Below are positions 7,763 through 16,610 of a stretch of DNA of 64,000 bases, piece after piece. Within the stretch, counting starts at the first letter, position 1, and each line of letters begins with the position of its first letter. The notes beneath the pieces were generated by a model. The model did not search any database, was not told the origin of the DNA, and saw only the letters and a program-made list of their open reading frames with translations. The position numbers were made by a program, and so were the translations under genes. The stretch spans positions 79,153 through 143,152 of the forward strand of contig CBCTHE010000010.1 in assembly GCA_965146665.1 (NCBI GenBank), in the 5' to 3' direction. The DNA is from Ructibacterium sp965146665 (GTDB lineage: Bacteria; Bacillota; Clostridia; Monoglobales; Monoglobaceae).

Positions 7763-8545
7763 CTACAGACGGAATTGTCTTCGGTATGCAGCTGGAGTGC
7801 ATCCATATTTGATTTTGAACCTTCTCGTGAAATTGGCGTAATCGGTAAAGCCGGAGTCAGTACATATCTCTGATATGGACATACTGGTAAACAAAAGCAG
7901 CCGCGCCGCATAGTCAAACCTAAGATTATCCAGATACACTTTGAAATTTATACCGGTTTCCTTTAAAAATAAATTACTCAAATATGCCGGAGCCAGTCCG
8001 ACATAGTGCGCGGTATGGGACAGCGAGGCATTGGAACGGAAATTTTCCAGAATATATATGATTGCAGTTTGAATATGGGAACCAGCCATACAGTTTTTGT
8101 CTTTGGGCAGCAGGGACGCGATCTTATAAAGAATACAGCGCAGGAATTGCACTGCATAATCAAGGTCAGGACTTGTTAGGATTTCCGAAAACAGCCTTTC
8201 AGCCAGCAACCCGTCAGTGTCCGAAAAGCATACGGCCGATGCTGCTTCAGGTGCATAAAGGCGGAATAATGTGCTGGGGTCACATAGATCACAGGAAAAC
8301 ATTATATTTATCAGATCTGCTTCACAATCTGAAACTGCGTGAAAATTTGCCGGTGATATAAAAAACAGCATATTTTTGCGTATCGGATATGCCGTGCCAT
8401 CCACTGTATAAGTTCCAGTGCCATTTAAAATATATTCTATTTCAAAAAATTCATGGCCATGTTCAGGGAAATTGCCGGTGATGTGCTTTTTGCCTGCATT
8501 CATAATTCCATTATTTATTTCCTGATCCTTTTTGAAAAGTTTCAT
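7763..8545 (-). CDS. AraC-family transcriptional regulator
   Basis: This 260-residue protein has an N-terminal cupin-like sensing domain (about 15-130; HEFFEIEYILNGTGTYTVDG, then FFISPANFHAV) and a C-terminal AraC double helix-turn-helix (about 160-258). The second HTH ends with the typical GFTDYANFTRRFKIKYGCTP and AYRRQF. It is divergent from the GH2 beta-mannosidase at 8826, with 280 bases between, so it most likely activates that gene in response to a sugar. A clear AAGGAAG site lies 8 bases before the ATG. The ligand is unknown. Confidence 0.93.
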   Translation of the reverse strand: MKLFKKDQEINNGIMNAGKKHITGNFPEHGHEFFEIEYILNGTGTYTVDGTAYPIRKNMLFFISPANFHAVSDCEADLINIMFSCDLCDPSTLFRLYAPEAASAVCFSDTDGLLAERLFSEILTSPDLDYAVQFLRCILYKIASLLPKDKNCMAGSHIQTAIIYILENFRSNASLSHTAHYVGLAPAYLSNLFLKETGINFKVYLDNLRFDYAARLLLFTSMSISEICTDSGFTDYANFTRRFKIKYGCTPAAYRRQFRL

Positions 8546-8630
8546 TTGGCACGCTTCCTTTTTTGCGTTTGCTATAAGTCAAATATATCATAAATCTTAA
8601 AAAAAGCAACATATATTGAAAAAAAAACTA

Positions 8631-8658
8631 TTGTTTCTTATTTGTTTTGGCGTATACT
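8631..8658 (+). promoter_or_regulatory. Putative promoter of the beta-mannosidase gene
   Basis: TTGTTT (8631-8636) and TATACT (8653-8658) are separated by 16 bases, in the 280-base gap between the divergent AraC regulator and the GH2 gene. The -35 match is moderate, as is common for activator-dependent promoters. It predicts a leader of about 160 bases. Confidence 0.6.
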
Positions 8659-8825
8659 TATTCCAAGCCGTGGGGCCGGTATGAGAAAATACACTGCACA
8701 GAAAATGTTCATCTGGATCCGGTTTGGTTTTGGCAATGGCAGGAGAGGTTTTCAGAAATGCCTGCATCCTTTAAAAGTACTGTGAACCAGGACAATGAAA
8801 AATTATACTGAAAGAAGGAAAATCA

Positions 8826-11099
8826 ATGAAATACGCATTAAACGGAACTTGGACGCTTTATTATGGCAAACAGCAATCGCTCTCCACTCCCCAGGAGATG
8901 CTTGAAGCGGGGCTCAGTCGAATTGAGGCGGCAGTCCCCGGAAATGTGGAGCTGGATCTGATACATGCCGGTATTTTGCCTGCGGAAATCTATAAAGGAG
9001 AAAATATCAACCGGCTGCGAAACTATGAGGACTATGAATGGTGGTATCAAACAGAGTTTGAGACACCGGACGGGTGTACCGGCAAAAAGACAGCGCTGAC
9101 ATTTGAAGGTGTGGATACCCTGGCAGAGTATTGGCTCAACGGAACGTGTATTGGCACATCCGCAAACATGCTGATTCCGGCTGTCTTTGACATCAGTTCC
9201 TGCCTGAAACACACAGGGAAAAATACTTTATATGTGCATATTGCGTCCATTATGAAGCAGGCATACCAAACAGAAACCCCAATGCTTTCCTTAATGCATG
9301 GCTGGGATTTAAATTACGAAAGTGTAAGCGTTCGCAAGGCGGCCCATTGCTTTGGCTGGGACATTATGCCCCGTGCCGTGACTGCCGGCATTTGGCGGGA
9401 TGTGACTTTATCAGCCGCGGATCCCTTTGAAATCTCACAGCTGTTTTATCATGTCAGGCAATGTGACGAACGCAAAGCCAAATTACGCTTTTGCTACGAA
9501 ATCAATACCGAATCGGTTCAGGATATGAGGATCACCATCCATGGGGTTTGCGGAAATTCAGAGTTTTGTGAAGAAAGACATCTGCGTTTTAAAGCGGGGA
9601 CTGCCGACTTTGAAATTCATTCACCGAAGCTCTGGTGGCCGTACGGCTATGGAGAACCCAATCTCTATGAAACCGATGTAACTTTGTATCAGGGCGGTAC
9701 GCCCGTGGCATCCAAACATCTTCGGGTTGGTTTGCGCAGTGTTGAACTTTTGCACGCTGACGCTGCAAATGGGGAAAAAGGCTGTTTTGAATTTCATATC
9801 AATGGTGTACGGGTGATGTGCAAGGGCTCAAACTGGGTTCCAATGGATGTCTTTCACAGCCGTGATAAAGAAAGATATCCCAGAGTTTTTCCTTTGGTTA
9901 AGGAGCTTGGCTGCAATATGCTGCGCTGCTGGGGCGGAAATGTCTATGAGCCGCATGAATTCTATGACTTTTGCGATGAAAACGGGATTATGGTGTGGCA
10001 GGATTTTGCCATGGCCTGTCATGCATATCCCCAGGATGAAGTATTTCTAGAAGCAATACGCAGAGAGGCAGCCGCAGTTGTAAAAAAACTGCGTATTCAT
10101 CCCTCGATTGTCCTGTGGGCAGGGGACAATGAATGCGACGTCATGTATTATCAGTCTAACGCAGATCCCGGTATGAATCGGCTTACGCGGGAAATTCTGC
10201 CCCAGGTGGTTTACAGCAATGACGCTGGCCGGCCTTATCTTGCCAGCTCCCCTTATGCATCGGAGACTATTTTTAAACAAAGGATATGGGAGTCTGTTCC
10301 GGAAGAACATCTCTGGGGGCCGAGAGATTACTATAAGAGCCCCTACTATCTGCATAACAAAGCTCATTTCTACAGTGAAATCGGCTATCACGGCTGCGTT
10401 TGCAAAGAAACCCTTGAAAAGTTCATTGATCAAGAATACTTATGGCCCTCTGACAATCATCAATGGATACTCCACTCAACCGAATACCGCGGTCCTGATT
10501 ATGAAGGCGGGGACGCCCGTGTGTATTTGATGGCCAAACAGGTCAGACAGCTGTTTGGTACAGTGCCCCAGAACCTGGAGGACTTTATCTTTGCGTCCCA
10601 GATTTCTCAGGCAGAGGCTTTGAAGTTTTTTATTGAAAATGTACGCATTCACAAAGAAACCAAAGGCGGAATCCTCTGGTGGAACCTGATAGACGGCTGG
10701 CCTCAATTCTCCGATGCTGTAGTAGACTATTACTTCAACAAGAAAACAGCCTTTGACTATATCAAGCGCGCCCAGCAGCCTGTAGCACTCATGTTTGGTG
10801 AAATGGAGGATTGGCATCTGCCGCTCACAGCCTCCAATGATACCCTGCAAGAGATCAGAGGGCGCTATCGTGTGCGCAGGATTGACGGGAATGCGGCTTT
10901 GCTGGAAGGCAGCTTTACAATCAATCCAAATGAAAACACCAGTCTTGGGGCCCTCCCCATGATGTATTCGGAACAGGGAATGCTGCTGATTGAATGGGAA
11001 ATTGACGGCAGCCGATATTTCAATCATTACTTATACGGGTATCCGGCGTTTGATCTGGCGGCCTACAAGGGCTGGTTCCAAAAATTAAATAAATTATAA
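8826..11099 (+). CDS. GH2 beta-mannosidase
   Basis: The 757-residue protein has glycoside hydrolase family 2 architecture: a jelly-roll sugar-binding domain (1-190), an Ig-like domain (about 195-300) and a TIM barrel (about 310-640). The barrel motif LWAGDNECD holds the likely acid/base Glu436, and HFYSEIGYHG holds the likely nucleophile Glu518. The N-terminal IEAAVPGNVELDLIHAG and NYEDYEWWYQTEF are characteristic of beta-mannosidases. There is no signal peptide, so it should cleave imported manno-oligosaccharides in the cytoplasm. An AAGGAA site 6-7 bases upstream supports the ATG. It is a single gene under the divergent AraC regulator. Confidence 0.93.
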   Translation: MKYALNGTWTLYYGKQQSLSTPQEMLEAGLSRIEAAVPGNVELDLIHAGILPAEIYKGENINRLRNYEDYEWWYQTEFETPDGCTGKKTALTFEGVDTLAEYWLNGTCIGTSANMLIPAVFDISSCLKHTGKNTLYVHIASIMKQAYQTETPMLSLMHGWDLNYESVSVRKAAHCFGWDIMPRAVTAGIWRDVTLSAADPFEISQLFYHVRQCDERKAKLRFCYEINTESVQDMRITIHGVCGNSEFCEERHLRFKAGTADFEIHSPKLWWPYGYGEPNLYETDVTLYQGGTPVASKHLRVGLRSVELLHADAANGEKGCFEFHINGVRVMCKGSNWVPMDVFHSRDKERYPRVFPLVKELGCNMLRCWGGNVYEPHEFYDFCDENGIMVWQDFAMACHAYPQDEVFLEAIRREAAAVVKKLRIHPSIVLWAGDNECDVMYYQSNADPGMNRLTREILPQVVYSNDAGRPYLASSPYASETIFKQRIWESVPEEHLWGPRDYYKSPYYLHNKAHFYSEIGYHGCVCKETLEKFIDQEYLWPSDNHQWILHSTEYRGPDYEGGDARVYLMAKQVRQLFGTVPQNLEDFIFASQISQAEALKFFIENVRIHKETKGGILWWNLIDGWPQFSDAVVDYYFNKKTAFDYIKRAQQPVALMFGEMEDWHLPLTASNDTLQEIRGRYRVRRIDGNAALLEGSFTINPNENTSLGALPMMYSEQGMLLIEWEIDGSRYFNHYLYGYPAFDLAAYKGWFQKLNKL

Positions 11100-11110
11100 T
11101 CAATCATGAA

Positions 11111-11171
11111 AATGCCGGTGTTAATGAACATTGAACAGCCAGACTGCTAAATATTCATTAACACCGGCATT
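11111..11171. terminator. Long perfect hairpin after the beta-mannosidase gene
   Basis: An 18-base perfect inverted repeat (arms 11111-11128 and 11154-11171, loop 25 bases) lies 11 bases after the GH2 stop codon. There is no strong T-tract. It may terminate, stabilise the 3' end, or separate the convergent GH2 and carB transcripts. A similar perfect 18-base hairpin is found at 20710-20750. Confidence 0.6.
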
Positions 11172-11222
11172 TACTTGTGCGATCCGGCTTCCTTCCCATT
11201 TCGTTCAGCTGCATCACATGCA

Positions 11223-11254
11223 TAAAAAACCGGCGGAAGGTACATCCGCCGGTT
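11223..11254 (-). terminator. Intrinsic terminator of carB
   Basis: On the minus strand a 10-base perfect stem (AACCGGCGGA/TCCGCCGGTT, arms 11245-11254 and 11228-11237, seven-base loop) is followed by a T-run (11223-11229). It lies 20 bases past the carB stop codon. Confidence 0.9.
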
Positions 11255-11274
11255 CTTTTACCGCTTTGTTTCTA

Positions 11275-14200
11275 TCACTTGTCAGAGATCTCACTGTGGA
11301 ATGCCTGCAGAGATTTCACATCCAGCTTGCCGGACAGTTTGACCGCCTTGATCCCCTCGACCGCGGCCTGTGCCGCCGCCATGGTGGTCATATGCGGAAT
11401 CCGGTTCTTGATGGCGCTCTTTCTGATATAGCTGTCGTCATCCGCGCTCTTCTTGCCCACTGGCGTATTGATGATAAAGTCGATCTCATGGTTGGTCACC
11501 TTATCCACAATGTTGGGCCGTCCCTCGCTGATCTTTGCCACCTTCTCCACCGGAATCCCGGCGCCCTGAATCAGGTTATAAGTTCCCTCTGTGGCCATGA
11601 GCTTAAAGCCGCATTCATGGAAGCCCTTTGCAACGGCTACGGCCTCCGGCTTATCCATATCGCTGACGCTGATCAGCACCGTGCCGGACAGGGGCAGCTG
11701 TGTGGTCTTGGTCGCCTCCTGCGCCTTATAGAACGCCTCGCCGAAGTTGGACGCAATCCCCAGCACCTCGCCGGTGGAACGCATCTCCGGCCCCAGAAGC
11801 GGGTCAACCTCCTGGAACATATTAAAGGGGAACACCGCCTCCTTGACGCCGTAGTGGGAGAACCGCTTCTCCTTTAACGCCGGCACCGGTGATTTTCTTC
11901 CTGTCAGATGACCAGTCATAATGTCGGTGGCCAGCTTCACCATATTGATGCCGCAGACCTTGGACACCAGCGGAACCGTCCGGGATGCTCTCGGGTTCGC
12001 CTCCAGCACATACACCTTCCCATCCTCAATGGCATACTGCATATTCATCAGGCCTACCACGTTCATCTCGGTGGCAATCCGCCTGGTATAATCCTTAATG
12101 GTTTCAATCTGGTCATGGGTCAGGCTCTTGGGCGGAATCACACAGGCCGAATCGCCGGAGTGTACGCCCGCCAGCTCAATATGCTCCATCACAGAGGGTA
12201 CAAACACATGGCTGCCGTCGCTGATGGCGTCCGCCTCGCACTCGGTAGCATGGTGCAGGAAACGGTCGATCAGGATAGGCCGGTCCGGGGTCACGCCCAC
12301 GGCCGCCTGCATATAGTAGGTCAGCGCCTCGCTGTCATAGACCACTTCCATGCCGCGGCCGCCCAGCACATAAGAGGGCCGCACCATAACGGGATAGCCG
12401 ATCCGTTCCGCAATGGCCAGCGCTTCTTCTGTGTTCACCGCCATGCCGGATTCCGGCATGGGAATCTCCAGCTTGTCCATCATGGCCCGGAACAGGTCCC
12501 GGTCCTCGGCCAGGTCAATGGTCTCCGGCGTGGTGCCCAGAATATTGACGCCCGCCGCCTTCAGCGATGCCGCCAGATTCAGAGGCGTCTGTCCGCCGAA
12601 CTGGGCAATCACACCCACCGGCTTTTCTTTTTCATGGATGCTCAGCACATCCTCTAAGGTCAATGGCTCAAAATACAATCGGTCAGAAGTGTCATAATCC
12701 GTGGAAACAGTCTCCGGATTACAGTTTACAATAATGGTCTCAAAGCCCAGCTCCTTCAGCGCCTTGGCCGCGTGTACACAGCAGTAGTCAAACTCAATGC
12801 CCTGTCCAATACGGTTGGGGCCGCCGCCGAGGATCATGATCTTCTGCTTTCCGGTCACAGGCTCCGCACAGTCCTCCTGCAGGTTATAGCTGGAATAGTA
12901 ATAGGCCGCGTCCTTGGTTCCGCTGACGTGGACGCCCTCCCATTTTTCAACAATACCGGCCTCAATCCGCGCCCTGCGGATGGCCTCCTCCTCCACATGC
13001 AGAATCTGGCTGAGGTATTTATCCGAAAAGCCGTCGCACTTGGCCTTTCTCAAAATTTCCGTCTGCGGCACGGCTCCGGCATTGGCGCGCAGGGCCTCCT
13101 CTTCCTCCACCAGCTCCTTCATCTGTTCAATGAAATAGGGCTTTACCCTGGTGCGTTCAAAGATCTCGTCTATGGCCGCGCCCTTGCGCAGGGCCTCGTA
13201 CATAATGAAGTGACGCTCGCTGCTGGCCGTGACAAGCATATTGAGCAGCTCCTCTTTGGTCCGGTCCGCAAAATCCCTTGCGCCGCCCAGTCCATACCGC
13301 CCGGTCTCCAGACTGCGGATGGCCTTCTGGAACGCCTCTTTATAGGTCTTGCCAATGCTCATGACCTCGCCGACTGCCTTCATCTGGGTCCCCAGCTTGT
13401 CCTGCGCGCCCTTGAACTTCTCAAAGGCCCAGCGCGCGAATTTGATCACCACATAGTCGCCGTCCGGCACATACTGATCCAGGGTTCCGTATTTGCCGCA
13501 GGGGATCTCGTCCAGGGTCAGGCCGCTTGCCAGCATGGCGGAAACCAGCGCGATGGGGAAGCCGGTGGCCTTGGAGGCCAGGGCGGAGGAACGGGAGGTT
13601 CTGGGATTGATTTCAATGACAATGATCCGGTCGCTCACCGGGTCATGGGCAAACTGCACGTTGGTGCCGCCGATGACCTCAATGGCCTCAACAATCCGGT
13701 AGGCCTGTTCCTGAAGCCGCTTCTGCGTCTCCTGGGAAATGGTCAGCATAGGCGCGCTGCAGAAGGAGTCTCCTGTATGAACGCCCAGCGGGTCGATATT
13801 TTCAATGAAGCAGACGGTAATCATATTGTTCTTCGCGTCACGGACCACTTCAAGCTCAAGCTCCTCCCAGCCAAGGATGGATTCCTCAACCAGAACCTGT
13901 CCGACCAGACTGGCCTGCAGGCCTCTGGCGCAGACGGTCTTAAGCTCGTCCACATTATAGACCAGACCGCCGCCGGCACCGCCCATGGTATAGGCCGGAC
14001 GGAGCACCACAGGATAGCCGAGCCTGTCCGCAATGTCCAGCGCCTCGTCCACGGAATAGGCAACCTCACTCCGGGCCATCTCAATCCCCAGCTGGTTCAT
14101 GGTCTTTTTGAACTCAATGCGGTCCTCGCCGCGTTCGATGGCGTCCACCTGGACGCCGATCACCTTGACGCCGTACTTGTCCAGCACCCCTGCCTGCTGC

Positions 14201-14502
14201 AGCTCACTGCACAGGTTCAGGCCGGACTGGCCGCCCAGGTTCGGAAGGAGCGCGTCCGGACGCTCTTTTTCAATGATCTGCTCCAAACGCTCTACATTCA
14301 AAGGCTCGATATATGTAATATCGGCTGTTTCCGGGTCAGTCATAATCGTCGCGGGGTTGGAGTTGACCAGCACGATCTCATAACCCAAATTTTTCAGCGC
14401 CTTACAGGCCTGTGTGCCGGAATAGTCAAACTCACACGCCTGACCGATGATGATTGGACCGGAACCAATAATCAGTACCTTATGAATGTCTTCTCTTTTC
14501 AT
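11275..14502 (-). CDS. carB: Carbamoyl-phosphate synthase large subunit
   Basis: CarB makes carbamoyl phosphate from bicarbonate, ammonia (from glutamine through CarA) and two ATP, feeding pyrimidine and arginine synthesis. The 1075 residues match the usual length. They show two homologous ATP-grasp halves, one beginning KVLIIGSGPIIIGQACEFDY near residue 8 and the second KIMILGGGPNRIGQGIEFDY near residue 555. The regulatory MGS-like domain starts near residue 940 (GTVLISVSDMDKPEAV). carA is not adjacent on either side, so the small subunit must be encoded elsewhere. The gene has its own promoter and terminator. Confidence 0.97.
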   Translation of the reverse strand: MKREDIHKVLIIGSGPIIIGQACEFDYSGTQACKALKNLGYEIVLVNSNPATIMTDPETADITYIEPLNVERLEQIIEKERPDALLPNLGGQSGLNLCSELQQAGVLDKYGVKVIGVQVDAIERGEDRIEFKKTMNQLGIEMARSEVAYSVDEALDIADRLGYPVVLRPAYTMGGAGGGLVYNVDELKTVCARGLQASLVGQVLVEESILGWEELELEVVRDAKNNMITVCFIENIDPLGVHTGDSFCSAPMLTISQETQKRLQEQAYRIVEAIEVIGGTNVQFAHDPVSDRIIVIEINPRTSRSSALASKATGFPIALVSAMLASGLTLDEIPCGKYGTLDQYVPDGDYVVIKFARWAFEKFKGAQDKLGTQMKAVGEVMSIGKTYKEAFQKAIRSLETGRYGLGGARDFADRTKEELLNMLVTASSERHFIMYEALRKGAAIDEIFERTRVKPYFIEQMKELVEEEEALRANAGAVPQTEILRKAKCDGFSDKYLSQILHVEEEAIRRARIEAGIVEKWEGVHVSGTKDAAYYYSSYNLQEDCAEPVTGKQKIMILGGGPNRIGQGIEFDYCCVHAAKALKELGFETIIVNCNPETVSTDYDTSDRLYFEPLTLEDVLSIHEKEKPVGVIAQFGGQTPLNLAASLKAAGVNILGTTPETIDLAEDRDLFRAMMDKLEIPMPESGMAVNTEEALAIAERIGYPVMVRPSYVLGGRGMEVVYDSEALTYYMQAAVGVTPDRPILIDRFLHHATECEADAISDGSHVFVPSVMEHIELAGVHSGDSACVIPPKSLTHDQIETIKDYTRRIATEMNVVGLMNMQYAIEDGKVYVLEANPRASRTVPLVSKVCGINMVKLATDIMTGHLTGRKSPVPALKEKRFSHYGVKEAVFPFNMFQEVDPLLGPEMRSTGEVLGIASNFGEAFYKAQEATKTTQLPLSGTVLISVSDMDKPEAVAVAKGFHECGFKLMATEGTYNLIQGAGIPVEKVAKISEGRPNIVDKVTNHEIDFIINTPVGKKSADDDSYIRKSAIKNRIPHMTTMAAAQAAVEGIKAVKLSGKLDVKSLQAFHSEISDK

Positions 14503-14548
14503 ACGCTACCTCACTTCTTCCTTGTATTTTCAATAAGCCATTTTTACA

Positions 14549-14576
14549 ATTATACCACAAATCCCGACAGAATCAA
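14549..14576 (-). promoter_or_regulatory. Promoter of carB
   Basis: On the minus strand TTGATT (14576-14571) and a perfect TATAAT (14554-14549) are spaced by 16 bases. The predicted start is about 40 bases before the carB ATG, so the leader is short. Confidence 0.75.
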
Positions 14577-14766
14577 GGGCCTTTTTTCATATTTCACAAA
14601 TATTGTAATGTTCACCAGTCAGAAAAACCTCAGAAACTCTCATTTCGGCAATCTGCCAGCCCGCCGAAACGCACCGCGCCGCCCGCTTGTCTGCACCTCC
14701 GGACCGCTCTGCCGGGCCTCCGGCGGGCGAAGTTGTTAAATTTTTGTTATTTTATCTTTAGAGGTA

Positions 14767-14795
14767 TTTACATCAATCCAAACTTACGGTATACT
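14767..14795 (+). promoter_or_regulatory. Promoter of the murJ envelope operon
   Basis: TTTACA (14767-14772) and TATACT (14790-14795) are separated by 17 bases. Transcription should begin near 14802, leaving a leader of about 210 bases before murJ. Confidence 0.75.
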
Positions 14796-14801
14796 AAGGA
14801 C

Positions 14802-15010
14802 ATGTAAAATACTGGTGGGCTATGCCCAAACAAGGCCCGCCCCGAAACAGACCGAATCCGGCGCGGGGAACGCGCCGGTGTCCTCCGGCCTGGCATTGCC
14901 CATGTTGGAATCTTCTGCGGCATAACCGCTCCTGTCCTTCCCTGCTCCGCGGATGGGAGAAAGCCGCGTAAAACAGCTATGCCGCGGCGGAGCGGCGGAA
15001 CGGAGATTTT
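14802..15010 (+). promoter_or_regulatory. GC-rich structured leader of murJ
   Basis: The leader contains a perfect hairpin (CCGGCGCG, five-base loop, CGCGCCGG; 14858-14878). It also has complementary segments such as GCGGCATA/TATGCCGC and CCGCTCC/GGAGCGG between about 14915 and 15000, which could pair over a longer range or in alternative ways. I do not recognise a known riboswitch, and no open frame looks like a gene. Its function is unknown. Confidence 0.45.
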
Positions 15011-16603
15011 ATGGAAGAAGAAAAAATATCAGAGGCTCCGGCGGCTGAGCCCAACGCAGGCAAAAAGGCGGTCCGTACCATCGGCCTGATGGCCGTCATC
15101 ATCCTGCTGGCCAAATTCATGGGCCTGTTCCGGGAAACGCTGGTGGCCAACCTCTATGGACAGGGCATGGAATCGGATATGATCAATACTGCGACCCAGA
15201 TTCCCCTGCTGTTCTTTGATATGGTGCTGGGGGTCGCGATTCTGTCCACCTTTGTCCCCATATTTAACAAGTATCTGAAGCGGGACGGCAAGGCCGCGGC
15301 CATGCACTTTGCCAACAATTTTGTCACCATTGTGGGCTCCATTGCCATGGCGGCCGCGCTTTTGGGCGTCATCTTCGCGGAGCCTCTGGTCAGAATTATG
15401 ACCCCCGGCTATGCGGATGTACCCGGCAAGCTGGAGCAGACCGCGCAGCTGCTCCGGATCCTGTTCCCCTCCATGGTGTTTACCGCGGTCGCCTATATCT
15501 CGGTGGGAATTCTGCAGTCCTTCGGCGAATTCACCGTTCCCTCGCTGATCAGCGTGGTATCCAATGGGGTCATGATCCTCTATCTGATGGTATTCGGCAA
15601 CCGGATGGGGCTCACCGGCGTGGCGGTTTCCATGCTGGTCGCCTGGGTGCTCCAGCTGATCATTCAGCTGCCGTGGCTGAAAAAATTTGGGTTCCGTTAC
15701 CGGTTCCGGTTTGATCTCCGGGACAGCGGCATCCGGGAGGCGGCGCTGATTGCCCTGCCTGTCCTGATCAGCTCCTGGGTTCAGCCCCTGTGCAATGTGA
15801 TCAATATGTCCTTTGGCTCCGGTCTGGGCGACGGCGCGGTGTCCGCGCTGAACTGGGCCAACAAGATCTATATTATTATGGTAGGCGTTTTTGCCTACGC
15901 TATTACAAACTTCATCTTTCCAAAGCTGTCCCGGCTGGGCGCGGAGGATGAAACAGGCGGCTTTGTCCAGATGACCCGGCTGTCTGTGGGCTGGATTCTC
16001 TTCATCATTACGCTGGTTTCCGCCCTGTTTCTCGCGCTGTCCTCGCCCATCATCAAGGTTGTGTTTGAGCGCGGCGCCTTTACTGCGGACTCCACCGCCA
16101 TCACTGCTGCGGCCCTGTTCTACTATTCCTTTGGCATGGTGGGCTACGCGGTCTGTGAGGTTTTGAACAAGAGCTTTTACGCCATTCAGGATGGGAAGAC
16201 CCCCATGCTCACCTCCATTTTTGGAATACTGGTGAACCTCGCGGGCGCTTTCCTGTTTGTGGGTGTGCTGGATATGGGAGTGGGCGGCCTGGCTCTGGCC
16301 ACCGCAATCAGCTCCCTTGCCATTGCGGCCAGTCTCATGTTCATGATCAACCGTCGGCGGCCCGGCGTCATAACCGGGGCCTTTCTGCGGAACGTGCTGA
16401 AAATGCTGGTCTGCGGTCTCGGGGCCTTTTTGGCCGCGTGGCTGATCTATCCGCTGACCGCGCCCCTGGACGGCGGTCTGGTCCTGACCCTGGTCCGGCT
16501 CTGTCTCGCCGCCGTGCCCGCCTGCGCGGTCTATCTGCTCCTCGCCCTCCTGCTCAGGGTTGACGAGCTCGCGGCCATTCGAACAAAATTTCTAAGAAAG
16601 TAG
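15011..16603 (+). CDS. murJ: MurJ lipid II flippase
   Basis: The 530-residue polytopic membrane protein (MviN/MurJ, MOP superfamily) flips lipid II across the membrane for peptidoglycan synthesis. Typical segments are LLAKFMGLFRETLVANLYG near residue 34, FPSMVFTAVAYISVGILQS near 155, and the loop KVVFERGAFTADSTAITAAA near 350. About 14 hydrophobic segments can be counted. An NH2-terminal acidic stretch precedes the first membrane segment. It opens an envelope operon and the next gene starts seven bases later. In this context it could instead flip another lipid-linked glycan, but MurJ is the simplest reading. Confidence 0.9.
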   Translation: MEEEKISEAPAAEPNAGKKAVRTIGLMAVIILLAKFMGLFRETLVANLYGQGMESDMINTATQIPLLFFDMVLGVAILSTFVPIFNKYLKRDGKAAAMHFANNFVTIVGSIAMAAALLGVIFAEPLVRIMTPGYADVPGKLEQTAQLLRILFPSMVFTAVAYISVGILQSFGEFTVPSLISVVSNGVMILYLMVFGNRMGLTGVAVSMLVAWVLQLIIQLPWLKKFGFRYRFRFDLRDSGIREAALIALPVLISSWVQPLCNVINMSFGSGLGDGAVSALNWANKIYIIMVGVFAYAITNFIFPKLSRLGAEDETGGFVQMTRLSVGWILFIITLVSALFLALSSPIIKVVFERGAFTADSTAITAAALFYYSFGMVGYAVCEVLNKSFYAIQDGKTPMLTSIFGILVNLAGAFLFVGVLDMGVGGLALATAISSLAIAASLMFMINRRRPGVITGAFLRNVLKMLVCGLGAFLAAWLIYPLTAPLDGGLVLTLVRLCLAAVPACAVYLLLALLLRVDELAAIRTKFLRK

Positions 16604-16610
16604 GGAGAGT

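Noticed and set aside
12772..14739. Open frame of 655 codons opposite carB
   Set aside because: It is the antisense shadow of a GC-rich conserved gene. The composition (Gly, Leu, His and Arg) and lack of any motif fit that, and carB is certain.
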